From: JAVVSR01 sp036654095
Lineage (GTDB): Bacteria > Bacillota > Clostridia > Christensenellales > CAG-917
Direction of reading: 5' to 3'
Assembly (NCBI GenBank): GCA_036654095.1
Contig: JAVVSR010000005.1
Coordinates: 33,877 to 97,876, forward strand
Length of the DNA stretch: 64,000 nucleotides
Numbering within the stretch: the first letter of the stretch is position 1; each line of letters starts with the position of its first letter. Of this stretch, positions 43,908-53,030 are shown one piece after another. The notes below the pieces were generated by a model. The model worked only from the letters and a program-made list of their open reading frames with translations, did no database searches and was not told the DNA's origin. The position numbers were made by a program, and so were the translations under genes.

Positions 43908-45040
43908 AAATTCTCCTTATAAAAGTCCACTGCTTGTTTTGTAAGTGGATAAATGTTTGTTTTTTTTGTTAAAAGATATTCATAGCTATACATAAGGCAC
44001 TGTTTAAAGCCCTGTTCAAAATTTTTATAAACCGCCAATCTAAGGTTATTTACCTCGGGAAATGTGCGTTCGGACGAAATAATATCGGCAATATATATAA
44101 GTTTTTCAAGTATTGTCATATTAGGTTTACCTGTCGTATGGCAGCGTATTGCCGACAAAACGTCAACATCTTGCACATTAAACTCTGTTAAAGCAAGTTC
44201 CGCTCCAACATATTGATGCTGAACTGGCGTCGAAATTGCATTAAGCGGAACATTAAATCCTAAACATTTTAAATCGTCATAGTCATACTTTTTCCCAACA
44301 TCGTGCAAAATTGCTGACAAAAAAACTTTTTCATACGGCAATTTTAATTGGCATCTTTTGTTTACGTCAATGGCGCATCGCGTTGTATTTAAACTGTGCG
44401 TTAGCCTAGCTTTTGATAGGTATGATGGCAATTTGTAATAGATATCATCAAATGTATTATATAGACTGTTTTTAATAATATACTCATACACGCCTTTTGA
44501 TAACCCACTTACTGGCAATTTCAAATCAAGCAGTGTGCGAATTTCATCACTAGCAATGCCGTCGCCACAGTATTTCATATGCCTAATTTCACAGTTCCAT
44601 TTTAAATTAAGTTCATTAATCTTAAACGATACCCCGTCGTACCCTTCACGGTCAAAAACAACTACCTGCGCCATTTTTACAATTTGCTCAGGTTTGTACC
44701 ACGTATCAAAATCAAGTAAACTGTCGCCACCAATTATATAATAAAAATATCCAAATTCATTTTTAAGTTTTGGCAAAAGGTCAACGGTATAACTTACATC
44801 GTCGGTTGCGTTTTCAATTTCACTAATAACTACATCAACGGGAAAATCCGAAAATGCTATTTTAAGCATCTTAACGCGGTCAAAAAAAGGCGCACGCGAA
44901 TTTAACTTGTGCGGCGGATTTGATGTAGGCACTAATACAAGCCTATTGATACCCAACTCCTCCACACAGGCGCGCGCTATCTTGATATGCTCAATGTGTA
45001 CGGGGTCGAATGCGCCCCCGAGTACTGCAGTAGTAATCAT
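43904..45040 (-). CDS. nadD-yqeK: Fusion of NadD (NaMN adenylyltransferase) and YqeK (HD hydrolase)
   Basis: 378 residues. The N-terminal 190 are NadD: GGAFDPVHIEH (nucleotidyltransferase HxGH, here HIEH), VPTSNPPHK and GGDSLLDFDTWY. It makes deamido-NAD. The C-terminal 185 are YqeK: LTHSLNTTRCAIDV, ILHDVGKKYDYDD and HQYVGAELA form the HD metal site of this Ap4A hydrolase family. The two are separate neighbours in Bacillus. A consensus promoter ends 6 bases upstream of the ATG at 45040, so the mRNA may be leaderless; an ATG at 45055 would lie upstream of the expected transcription start. Confidence 0.92.
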   Translation of the reverse strand: MITTAVLGGAFDPVHIEHIKIARACVEELGINRLVLVPTSNPPHKLNSRAPFFDRVKMLKIAFSDFPVDVVISEIENATDDVSYTVDLLPKLKNEFGYFYYIIGGDSLLDFDTWYKPEQIVKMAQVVVFDREGYDGVSFKINELNLKWNCEIRHMKYCGDGIASDEIRTLLDLKLPVSGLSKGVYEYIIKNSLYNTFDDIYYKLPSYLSKARLTHSLNTTRCAIDVNKRCQLKLPYEKVFLSAILHDVGKKYDYDDLKCLGFNVPLNAISTPVQHQYVGAELALTEFNVQDVDVLSAIRCHTTGKPNMTILEKLIYIADIISSERTFPEVNNLRLAVYKNFEQGFKQCLMYSYEYLLTKKTNIYPLTKQAVDFYKENL

Positions 45041-45046
45041 AATTAT

Positions 45047-45075
45047 ATTATACACTTTTTTATTAAAAACTTCAA
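45047..45075 (-). promoter_or_regulatory. Sigma-A promoter abutting the nadD-yqeK start
   Basis: TTGAAG (45070-45075) and TATAAT (45047-45052) with a 17-base spacer; +1 would fall on or next to the A of the ATG at 45040. Confidence 0.65.
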
Positions 45076-45128
45076 GAAGTTTTGAATTTTTATATCAATT
45101 TTAGGCAACAATTTTTATGGAGGCAATT

Positions 45129-45875
45129 ATGAACAAAGTTATTGACTATATTGCAATGCGATTTGCAATATTTATGCTATTACTCATTTGGTTCGGCTAC
45201 TTATTAAATTCATTTATATGGTCGATTATATTATCGTCTGCGTTATTGGCGTTGTTTTGCGTAATAATGAAAATAAGAAAAAACAAAATCTGTGAACAAA
45301 AATATCCGCGCGAAAAGTTTTCACGTCAGGTAAGTATGTTTGGAGCAAGCTATGCTTTGTCACTGTATGCCTCGGCAAACAACTTAACATATGTTGAAAA
45401 AAGCAACAAAATTGTTGATGGCGACACTATTATTGTAAGTTATTTTAAATTTTCCGATTGTGGACTTGATGATATAGCGTCGGCTTTTAGACTTGCGCTT
45501 GAAAACAGCGTTTCGAAAGTGGTTTTTATTTGTAAAGGCGTTACTCGCGATGGTTTATTACTTTCTGAAAGTATGCCACTTCAATTTGAATATATTAAAA
45601 CCAATAATCTTTATAAAATACTTAAAACAAAAAATATGCTTCCTCCGCTTTTAGACACAAATAAACCCGCGTTTAAAATATTATCCATCAAAAATATTTT
45701 GGATATTATCTTTTCGGCGGGCAACACAAAGTATTTCATTTTTACAGGAACTATCTTAGCTGTTATGTCGTTTTTAACTCCACTAAAACTTTACTACATT
45801 ATTTTAGCGTCGATATCTCTACTGATGTCGGTAGCGACTGTTGTTTATCCTAAACTAAAAGACAAAAAACTATAA
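45129..45875 (+). CDS. Membrane protein of unknown function
   Basis: 248 residues from the ATG at 45129, with GGAGG 5 bases upstream; an earlier ATG overlaps that site. Two hydrophobic segments near the N-terminus (about 11-30 and 34-47), a soluble middle of about 140 residues with a Rossmann-like feel (SKVVFICKGVTRDGLLL), and two C-terminal helices (about 200-220 and 222-240). I recognise no family. It converges on yhbY with essentially no gap. Confidence 0.7.
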   Translation: MNKVIDYIAMRFAIFMLLLIWFGYLLNSFIWSIILSSALLALFCVIMKIRKNKICEQKYPREKFSRQVSMFGASYALSLYASANNLTYVEKSNKIVDGDTIIVSYFKFSDCGLDDIASAFRLALENSVSKVVFICKGVTRDGLLLSESMPLQFEYIKTNNLYKILKTKNMLPPLLDTNKPAFKILSIKNILDIIFSAGNTKYFIFTGTILAVMSFLTPLKLYYIILASISLLMSVATVVYPKLKDKKL

Positions 45876-46166
45876 TTACATTATGTGCGCTACACCCGAT
45901 TTCATTGATTTTCTATACAAAATTATTTTATTGCCAATAGCTTGTACAGGCTCGGCTTTTAGCAACCCTGCCAATTCAGCAATAACATCTTTTGCTGTAA
46001 ATTCGGCGTTTTTTAAAACACTAAGTTTTATAAGTTCGCGCGCGTCAAGAGCCACCGACAAATCATTTATTAGATTATCAGTTAAGCCGTTTTTCCCAAT
46101 TTGGAAAATTGTTTCAATGTTTTGTGCAAAGGACTTTAACAATGTTCTTTCTTTAGTTGTAAGCAT
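45876..46166 (-). CDS. yhbY: YhbY family RNA-binding protein (CRM domain)
   Basis: 96 residues, a single CRM domain, the usual length. KERTLLKSFAQNIETIFQIGKNGLTDNLINDL with the GxxG-type IGKNGL loop, and EPVQAIGNKIILYRKS at the C-terminus. Associates with pre-50S ribosomes. Placed directly downstream of obg, a common arrangement. Confidence 0.93.
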   Translation of the reverse strand: MLTTKERTLLKSFAQNIETIFQIGKNGLTDNLINDLSVALDARELIKLSVLKNAEFTAKDVIAELAGLLKAEPVQAIGNKIILYRKSMKSGVAHIM

Positions 46167-46176
46167 AATAACCTCT

Positions 46177-47439
46177 CTATTCTACAAATTCAAACTCGAT
46201 ATCCGCAACAACAATACTGTCGCCATCCTTCGCGCCCTTTAAGCGTAACGCATCAATAATGCCACGGTCAATTAACATTTTTTGAAAATATCTAAAACTT
46301 TCAGGGTCGGATATGATTACGTTTTTAGCAAGCATATCAATAAATCCACCCGAAACAACAAACGTGCCATCATCTTCACGTTCAATTTCATAGCTTTGAT
46401 TATCAAATATTTCAAATGCAAAGTTATTGTCAACATAAATAGGTTCAGCCACTGGCGAAGATTGAAGTTGCTTATACATTTCCTCTAAAAGTTCCTTAAG
46501 ACCTTTTTGTGTTATCGCTGAAATTTCAAAAACTTTAACTTTAGCTTTCGTTTCAAACTCTTTAACTACGTTTTCGTCAGTTATCATATCGCATTTATTG
46601 GCAACAACAATTTGTTTTAACCCAGATAAACGAGTGCTATAATTTTCAAGTTCCTTATTTATTTTGATATAGTCGTCATAAGGGTCGCGGCCTTCGCTAC
46701 CTGAAATATCCACAAGATGTACAATAATTCTAACCCTTTCAATATGCCTTAAAAAGTCGTGGCCTAACCCTGCGCCATCGCTTGCGCCCTCAATTAAGCC
46801 CGGGATATCGGCAATAACAATAGTACTGTCATATATCTTTGCAACACCTAAGTTTGGCGATAATGTGGTAAAGTGATAGTTTGCAATTTTAGGCTTGGCT
46901 GAAGTTAATACCGACAATAACGTACTTTTCCCAACGTTAGGAAAGCCTACTAAACCTATATCGGCTATTGTCTTAAGTTCTAAAATAAGTTCGTGTTCTT
47001 CAGTTTTTACTCCACGTTGAGAAAATGAAGGGGTCCTCCTGGTTGGAGTTGCAAAACGCGCATTTCCACGTCCGCCGTTTCCGCCCCTAAGCAAAACTTT
47101 TTGCGCGCCACCAATGGACATATCCGCAACAACCGTGCCACTTTTTGCATCCTTAATGACCGTGCCAACGGGTACGCGTACAGTCAAACTGTTTCCACTT
47201 TTTCCATAACAATTTTTAGCCTCGCCTTTTAAACCGTCCTCAGCGCGGAAATGCCTTTTATATTTAAATTCAGCTAAAGTATTTAACCCTTCATCGGCAA
47301 TAAAAATTATGTCGCCACCGCGTCCGCCGTCGCCACCGTCCGGGCCACCTGCCATAATATACTTTTCGCGATGAAAAGAAACCACTCCATCGCCGCCATC
47401 GCCTGCCTTCACGAAAATTTGCGCATAGTCAAAAAACAT
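46177..47439 (-). CDS. obg: GTPase ObgE/CgtA
   Basis: 420 residues. Gly-rich Obg domain (1-157: KAGDGGDGVVSFHREK, GGPDGGDGGRGGDI), then the GTPase domain with G1 GFPNVGKSTLL (about 166-176), G3 DIPGLIEGA, G4 NKCD, and a C-terminal OCT domain (about 345-420), which many Gram-positive Obg proteins carry. It acts in 50S assembly and stringent response. Followed by yhbY 10 bases on. Confidence 0.96.
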   Translation of the reverse strand: MFFDYAQIFVKAGDGGDGVVSFHREKYIMAGGPDGGDGGRGGDIIFIADEGLNTLAEFKYKRHFRAEDGLKGEAKNCYGKSGNSLTVRVPVGTVIKDAKSGTVVADMSIGGAQKVLLRGGNGGRGNARFATPTRRTPSFSQRGVKTEEHELILELKTIADIGLVGFPNVGKSTLLSVLTSAKPKIANYHFTTLSPNLGVAKIYDSTIVIADIPGLIEGASDGAGLGHDFLRHIERVRIIVHLVDISGSEGRDPYDDYIKINKELENYSTRLSGLKQIVVANKCDMITDENVVKEFETKAKVKVFEISAITQKGLKELLEEMYKQLQSSPVAEPIYVDNNFAFEIFDNQSYEIEREDDGTFVVSGGFIDMLAKNVIISDPESFRYFQKMLIDRGIIDALRLKGAKDGDSIVVADIEFEFVE

Positions 47440-47667
47440 ATAATCTCCACTTGCTAATAGCTTTTATAAAATCCGTTTGCCATTAAGCATATTCAATAGT
47501 ATACTTTGAAATTAAATTTTAAACAATGTACATCAATTTTAAATAAAACTATATTAATACAATCTAAAACTTAAAACAAAGTCAATTTTTGTTATTATAC
47601 CACATTTTTTAACTTTTTGCATTTTTTTTAGATGTAAAACAAAAATATTATGTTACTTTTCCCAATT

Positions 47668-47704
47668 AAAATGCCCCTTGCAACTATTTTGCAAGGGGCA
47701 TTTT
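47668..47704 (-). terminator. Terminator after nfnB
   Basis: AAAATGCCCCTTGC/GCAAGGGGCATTTT stem, loop of about nine bases, with T-rich arm on the minus strand, 27 bases after the nfnB stop. The remaining 47440-47667 upstream of obg is AT-rich with no gene seen. Confidence 0.9.
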
Positions 47705-47730
47705 GGAAAACAACTTTTACAATCAAAAAA

Positions 47731-49113
47731 CTATTTTATTTTATTAATAATTGATTTAGCCGCAAGTTTACCTGCGCCCATAGCAAGGATAACCGTTGCT
47801 GCGCCTGTAACTGCATCGCCGCCTGCATAGACATCTTCAATAGATGTTTCGCCAGTTTCTTCATTAATAACAATAGTACCCCATTTTGATGTTTCAAGAC
47901 TGCTGCAACTGTTTTTCAACAGCGGATTTGGACTTGTACCAACAGCTACGATAACTTGGTCACACGCAAATTCAAACTCACTGCCCTCAATAGGCACAGG
48001 ACGACGACGGCCCGAAGCATCGGGTTCGCCCAACTCCATTTTAATACACTTAACGGCTGTAACTTTTGAATTTTCGCCCAAGATTTCAATAGGATTTGTA
48101 AGCAAGTTAAATTGAATGCCCTCTTCCTCTGCGTGATGAATTTCCTCAGCACGAGCAGGCATTTCATCGCGACCTCTGCGATATACTAAGTAAACGTTTT
48201 CTGCGCCTAAACGTAATGCAGTACGAGCGGAATCCATAGCGACGTTACCTGCGCCAACAACAACAACGTTTTTACCAATTTGAATAGGAGTAATGCTGTC
48301 GGGTTCGTAAGCTTTCATAAGATTTACACGTGTTAAATACTCATTTGCGCTGTAAACGCCATTAAGATTTTCACCGTTAATTCTTAAAAAGCTAGGCAAG
48401 CCTGCGCCAGTGCCGATAAATACAGCATCGCAATCATCAATAAGTTCATCAAGCATAATTGTTTTGCCGATAATTGTATTTAGCTGAACGTCAACGCCTA
48501 ATTCGGACAATTTATCAATTTCAGCCTGAACAAGCGCTTTCGGAAGCCTAAATTCAGGAATACCATAAACTAAAACACCGCCTGCTTTATGGAAAGCCTC
48601 ATAAACTGTAACTTTAAAACCTGCCAAAGCGAGGTCGGCCGCACAAGTCAAACCAGCAGGGCCACTTCCTACGATGGCAGCTTTCTTTCCGTTAGGAGTA
48701 ATCGACTTCGGAGCCTGCTTGGGCGCGCGGAAAATTGAATAATCTGCCACATATCTTTCAAGCGAACCAATAGCAACGCTACCACCAAGTTTTTCCTTAC
48801 GAACGCAAAACTTTTCGCACTGTTCTTCCTGAGGACAAACTCGACCACATACTGCTGGCAAATTATTGTCACCCTTTAAAACTTCAACCGCGCCATCTAA
48901 ATCTTTATTTTTAATTCGGTTTATAAAAGCAGGAATATTAACCCCAACTGGACAACCCTTTCTGCAAGGCGCAGCCTTACATTCCAAACATCTGTCAGCC
49001 TCACAAAGAGCCATATCGTCATCAAAACCTAAAGCAACTTCTTTAAAGTTTTTAGCGCGGACTTCAGGAGCTTGCTCATTCATTTTATTACGTTTAGTAT
49101 TATTAATAGCCAT
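47731..49113 (-). CDS. nfnB: NfnB-like / NADPH-dependent glutamate-synthase-small-chain-like flavoprotein
   Basis: 460 residues. N-terminal Fe-S domain with cysteines in CLECKAAPCRKGCPVG (about 42-57) and CGRVCPQEEQCEKFC (about 90-104). FAD site VGSGPAGLTCAADLA, NADPH site VVGAGNVAMDSARTALRLGA, and C-terminal FAD motif VYAGGDAV. Such proteins pair with a PyrK-like subunit as electron-bifurcating ferredoxin:NADP transhydrogenase (NfnAB), and the partner is the gene immediately upstream (2-base gap), which supports this over glutamate synthase; no large glutamate synthase chain is present. Confidence 0.88.
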   Translation of the reverse strand: MAINNTKRNKMNEQAPEVRAKNFKEVALGFDDDMALCEADRCLECKAAPCRKGCPVGVNIPAFINRIKNKDLDGAVEVLKGDNNLPAVCGRVCPQEEQCEKFCVRKEKLGGSVAIGSLERYVADYSIFRAPKQAPKSITPNGKKAAIVGSGPAGLTCAADLALAGFKVTVYEAFHKAGGVLVYGIPEFRLPKALVQAEIDKLSELGVDVQLNTIIGKTIMLDELIDDCDAVFIGTGAGLPSFLRINGENLNGVYSANEYLTRVNLMKAYEPDSITPIQIGKNVVVVGAGNVAMDSARTALRLGAENVYLVYRRGRDEMPARAEEIHHAEEEGIQFNLLTNPIEILGENSKVTAVKCIKMELGEPDASGRRRPVPIEGSEFEFACDQVIVAVGTSPNPLLKNSCSSLETSKWGTIVINEETGETSIEDVYAGGDAVTGAATVILAMGAGKLAAKSIINKIK

Positions 49114-49115
49114 AA

Positions 49116-49940
49116 TTATTCACCTCTCAATCTGCAAACGTGCTTTTTCTCTTGTTCATTATAGAACTTAGAGCGACTAATTGCTTCATTAAAATCGACC
49201 AAATGACCGTCAAATTCTGGGCCATCTACGCAAGCGTATTTTGTTTTGCCATCAACAGTTAAACGACAACCACCGCACATTCCTGTGCCGTCAACCATAA
49301 TCGAGTTCATTGAAACGATTGTATGTACGCCATATTCTTTAGTTAAATTGCAAACAGCGCGCATCATAACCATAGGACCAACTGCAAAAATACAATCATA
49401 TTTTTCGCCATTGTCCAAAAGTTCCTTAATCATATCTGTTACAAAACCTTTTTTGCCATAGCTACCGTCATCGGTAACTAAATAAAAATGTTCGCTATCG
49501 GCCTTAAACTCGTCTTCATACATTATAAGTGACTTGTTGCGCGCGCCAACAATACTATCAGCAGGCCTGCCAATATCCATAAGATACTTGGCTTGTGGAT
49601 AAATAACCGCCGCGCCGATACCTCCGCCAACCAACAAAACCTTTTTGTAGCTTCCTAGGTCGGTAGCATTACCAAGAGGGCCTGCAAAGTCGTGGATATA
49701 ATCACCAACATTCAACTCGGCCAATTTCATAGTGCTGTATCCAACAGATTGAATAAGCAATGTAATTGTCCCCTTCTCCTTATCCATACCACAGATAGTG
49801 AATGGAATACGCTCGCCATCGGCATCAACACGCAAAATTACAAATTGCCCCGGTTTAGCGTGTTTAGCAACATTAGGAGCTTCGATAACATACTCGTTGA
49901 CCTTATCCGCCAACAAACGTTTAGATAAAATTTTGTTCAT
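49116..49940 (-). CDS. nfnA: NfnA-like ferredoxin-NADP reductase subunit
   Basis: 274 residues. Ferredoxin-reductase fold: FAD region GQFVILRVDADGERIPFTIC (about 31-50), NAD(P) site VLLVGGGIGAAVIYP, and a C-terminal 2Fe-2S site in GTGMCGGCRLT and KYACVDGPEFDGH (D/C-type ligation known for NfnA). It exchanges electrons between NADH, NADPH and ferredoxin together with NfnB. Its start overlaps the nth stop (TAATG), so the order is nth-nfnA-nfnB. Confidence 0.88.
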   Translation of the reverse strand: MNKILSKRLLADKVNEYVIEAPNVAKHAKPGQFVILRVDADGERIPFTICGMDKEKGTITLLIQSVGYSTMKLAELNVGDYIHDFAGPLGNATDLGSYKKVLLVGGGIGAAVIYPQAKYLMDIGRPADSIVGARNKSLIMYEDEFKADSEHFYLVTDDGSYGKKGFVTDMIKELLDNGEKYDCIFAVGPMVMMRAVCNLTKEYGVHTIVSMNSIMVDGTGMCGGCRLTVDGKTKYACVDGPEFDGHLVDFNEAISRSKFYNEQEKKHVCRLRGE

Positions 49941-50575
49941 TAACTTTCTCCTTTATTAATCTTACAATAATTTTTTAGTAAACAGGCCTCACACTTCGGC
50001 CTTTGAGATGAGCAAGTATATCTCCCGTGGAAAATCATCAAATGATGCGCGCTAAACCAAAGCTGTGACGGAATACATTCCCTAAGCTGAAGCTCGGTTT
50101 TATCAGGAGTAGCTGCATCGCTAAGTCCAAGACGATGACTTACTCGAAAAACGTGCGTATCAACAGCGATAGCCTCGCCTCCAAACGCCACGGAATAAAC
50201 AACGTTTGCAGTCTTTCGCCCAACGCCCGAAAGCGTTAAAAGCTGCTCCACTGTGTCGGGGACCTCGCCATTAAAGTTAAGCAAAATCTCACGACTGGCA
50301 TTTATTATATTTTTAGCTTTATTTCGATAGAAACCACAAGTATAAATTTCATTTTCCAAAGTTTCTTGAGGAATGTCGGCAAACGATTGCGGCGTGCTAT
50401 ATTTGGTAAATAGCGTCGACGTAACTTTATTTACGCGCTTATCCGTACACTGCGCCGATAAAATAACCGCCACCAACAGCTCAAATGGAGTTGAATAGTT
50501 TAACTCACACCCAGCATTAGGATACATTGTCGAAAGTACATTTAATATTTCAACAGCTCTGCTTTTGTTATTCAC
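49940..50575 (-). CDS. nth: Endonuclease III (DNA glycosylase/AP lyase)
   Basis: 211 residues, normal length. Helix-hairpin-helix LLTLSGVGRKTANVVYS contains the catalytic Lys in GVGRKTA (about 120), and the catalytic Asp follows in VDTHVFRVSHRLGL. The 4Fe-4S cluster cysteines are in CSSQRPKCEACLLKNYC (CxxxxxxCxxCxxxxxC). Removes oxidised pyrimidines from DNA. Confidence 0.96.
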   Translation of the reverse strand: MNNKSRAVEILNVLSTMYPNAGCELNYSTPFELLVAVILSAQCTDKRVNKVTSTLFTKYSTPQSFADIPQETLENEIYTCGFYRNKAKNIINASREILLNFNGEVPDTVEQLLTLSGVGRKTANVVYSVAFGGEAIAVDTHVFRVSHRLGLSDAATPDKTELQLRECIPSQLWFSAHHLMIFHGRYTCSSQRPKCEACLLKNYCKINKGES

Positions 50576-50667
50576 GCCACACCAAAAAAGTTTAATATAA
50601 ATATTATTACATATAATCTAAATTAAATCAATTAAATAAACACAAAATTTAAAACAATTTGTTTAAA

Positions 50668-50702
50668 AAAAATCCGTATGCTGTTTTATGCACACGGATT
50701 TA
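50668..50702 (-). terminator. Terminator after the YwaF-like gene
   Basis: AAATCCGT and ACGGATTT arms with a loop containing TGCATAAAACAGCA, then eight Ts on the minus strand. The upstream spacing to nth (50576-50667) is AT-rich. Confidence 0.85.
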
Positions 50703-50728
50703 ATTATATTGATATTTAATAAAATGTT

Positions 50729-51628
50729 TTATTTCAAATCTTGTGATTTTATAACAGCATCTTTTTTTAAACTTTTTGAATTTCTTTTCATAAAATGGCC
50801 ACGACCGCAAAAAAGCGAGCGTAAATCTTCAAAAACGTGTTTCGCTTCCCAAGGCAAACTAATTAAAAATGCAACGCTAATTCCATAAATAAACACTCCC
50901 GGCAACATATAAAAAAATGGCCAAAGTTTAGCTTGTCCAGCGAATTCACCAAATGGCACCGTTGTCATAAATTTAGGTGTAAACACAGTTAAAAATTTAG
51001 CCCACTCGTGCGTAGCTCCCCAAACAAATGTGGGATTTTTGTAATTTGGAACTAAAAAACTGCTATCTCCCCTAAATACGGCCATACCCATTTCCGATTG
51101 TAATGCCTGATTTGCCACAATAAATAGCAAATATGCTGATATGAAAAACGGTACTTTCCATACATTTCGATAGTTAAGTTTATGAAGTTTGAGTAAAACC
51201 ATTAAAAGTGGCACAATAAAAATTATAAGATGGCTTAAATAAAACCTTATCGATTGCATAGCAAACGGATTTTGCCCTAATGCCTCTGTTGGACAAATAA
51301 ATGCGCCCAATCCGCCAAGCACGCCAATATAAAACATAAAATCCTTAACTGACGGGTTTTTGCTTAAAAATTGAAAAGGAAAAGTACCTAAACTAACCGC
51401 GCAAATTGTTGTAAACCAAATTTCACTGTATCCTTTTAACGTACCCTTATATGGAGCAAACAAAATTTTTAAAAAATGCAACGCAAAGCCTGCTAAAAGT
51501 ATGCAAAATAAAACAACTTTTTGAGTTTTAGGCTTTCGATGTTCAAGCAAAAAATACAAAATAACCGTTAAAGTTGCTGCTATAAAAATATAAAAAAAGT
51601 ACCAAATATTTCCCTCTTTAACCATCAT
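50729..51628 (-). CDS. YwaF-like integral membrane protein (TIGR02206 family)
   Basis: 299 residues with about seven membrane helices. FILLEHRKPKTQKVVLF loop, IWFTTICAVSLGTFPFQF and SEIW motif, then FVWGATHEWAKFL resemble the TIGR02206/YwaF family, an uncharacterised Gram-positive membrane protein group. The C-terminal 50 residues are basic and cytoplasmic. Function unknown. Single gene. Confidence 0.8.
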   Translation of the reverse strand: MMVKEGNIWYFFYIFIAATLTVILYFLLEHRKPKTQKVVLFCILLAGFALHFLKILFAPYKGTLKGYSEIWFTTICAVSLGTFPFQFLSKNPSVKDFMFYIGVLGGLGAFICPTEALGQNPFAMQSIRFYLSHLIIFIVPLLMVLLKLHKLNYRNVWKVPFFISAYLLFIVANQALQSEMGMAVFRGDSSFLVPNYKNPTFVWGATHEWAKFLTVFTPKFMTTVPFGEFAGQAKLWPFFYMLPGVFIYGISVAFLISLPWEAKHVFEDLRSLFCGRGHFMKRNSKSLKKDAVIKSQDLK

Positions 51629-51676
51629 AATTGCACCTTAATAAAAATATTTTTAAATTTAATATTTAAACAAATT

Positions 51677-52627
51677 TTAGTCGATTTTAACATTATTTTT
51701 TTCGTTTCCATATTTTATCGCGCGACGTACCGAGTTAGCTACGCTTTCATACAACGGAATAGTCAAAAATATAAGCCACGTTGGATGCCATAAATTTATG
51801 GATAACCCAATTACAATATATATTATAGCACATAACGCAGGATACGAAACAATATTGGTAAATTTATTTTTAATTGCCGATGTTATCAAGTGATAAAGTG
51901 GTACTGTTAAAAACACAACCCAACCGGGGTGCCACAAGTCCCACGTAAAACCCATAATTAGATAAGCGATAAGTACTATTGAAAAAAACGGAAAAGAAAC
52001 TTTGCCATTTGACGCGATAGTTTCAATAATCATATAGTATGGCAATATAGTTAAAAATATAATCCAAGACGGGTGCCAATTATTGCCCAAAAAACCAATT
52101 AGCAAATAGCAAATAACGCAAAGAATTGGATAAGGGAAAGCGCGAAAAGCATTAAAAAGCGGGCTAGTCTTTACTCCCTCGTATTCTTGTGGTTCATTTT
52201 TAGAATTAGGCGCATAACTGCAATCAGTGTGATATTGATGTGTTTTATCTCTATCGTGCCTAAACGAAAAAACATAAGATTTATATTTATTATTTCGCGA
52301 AAAATCATCTTGCTTATTTTCATTTGAATCGTCAGCGCAACTCTTTTCATTATCACTAACATCGTTTGAATCCGAAATTACGTCAGCTTCTTTTGCCGTT
52401 TCAGTAGCATAAGTTTTTGAAGTTGGTTCGTACAATAACAGTTCATCAACTGAAATGCCATATAATTTAGCAAGCGCGATTAAGTTGTCGGTATCGGGGC
52501 TGGCCTCGCCTCTTTCCCACTTGGACACAGCTTGACGCGAAACCATAAGTTTTTCAGATAATTCCTCTTGAGATAAGCCCATTTTACGTCTAAGTTCAAA
52601 AAGCCTATTTGAAATTTTCATATCCAT
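51677..52627 (-). CDS. XRE-family HTH regulator with C-terminal membrane domain
   Basis: 316 residues. N-terminal Cro/C1-type HTH (about 4-62): LFELRRKMGLSQEELSEKLM then VSRQAVSKWERGEASPDTDN. A polar linker (about 70-150) follows, then six hydrophobic segments in repeats about 45 residues apart, each ending in a W-H-P-x-W motif (NNWHPSWIIFLT, DLWHPGWVVFLT, NLWHPTWLIFLT). A membrane-tethered regulator. An AAGGAGG site is 4 bases before the ATG. Confidence 0.87.
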   Translation of the reverse strand: MDMKISNRLFELRRKMGLSQEELSEKLMVSRQAVSKWERGEASPDTDNLIALAKLYGISVDELLLYEPTSKTYATETAKEADVISDSNDVSDNEKSCADDSNENKQDDFSRNNKYKSYVFSFRHDRDKTHQYHTDCSYAPNSKNEPQEYEGVKTSPLFNAFRAFPYPILCVICYLLIGFLGNNWHPSWIIFLTILPYYMIIETIASNGKVSFPFFSIVLIAYLIMGFTWDLWHPGWVVFLTVPLYHLITSAIKNKFTNIVSYPALCAIIYIVIGLSINLWHPTWLIFLTIPLYESVANSVRRAIKYGNEKNNVKID

Positions 52628-52985
52628 AAAACCTCCTTCCGAGCATATTACTTGTCAATATATAATTAAATATTACTTATTAATAATATCATTATTATAA
52701 AAAATTCGCAACTATTGGTAGCATTTTTCTAAAAAGCCTAATATTACTCTATAATAGCGCTAATTTCATAATACTTGTAAGCATTTATAACGCCAAAAAT
52801 ACAAATTGCTCAACTAGCTTTTTTTAACATAACTGTAAAATAATTTTAATATTGTATCCATTTAAAATTATTTGGCTTTTATAATATACAATATAATTGC
52901 TTAAAAACTTTTATTAAAGTTACTGTAAAGTAAATATAATTTTACTTATTGTAAAAATCTTCAACTCGCCTACTTTTATAAAAAA
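52628..52985. other. AT-rich intergenic region, no gene seen
   Basis: About 360 bases between the XRE gene and the ppdK terminator. Long A/T runs and a TTGACA (minus strand, near 52653) without a matching -10. It must hold the XRE promoter. No ORF or RNA motif is recognised. Confidence 0.5.
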
Positions 52986-53009
52986 ATGCCCAACCTCTCG
53001 GTTGGGCAT
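52986..53009 (-). terminator. Terminator after ppdK
   Basis: ATGCCCAACC/GGTTGGGCAT perfect stem with TCTC loop and a T run on the minus strand, about 20 bases after the ppdK stop. Confidence 0.92.
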
Positions 53010-53030
53010 AATCATTTTGTTTTAGTTTAT

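Noticed and set aside
47731..49113. True glutamate synthase small subunit
   Set aside because: No large subunit is present and the upstream gene is an NfnA-type partner.
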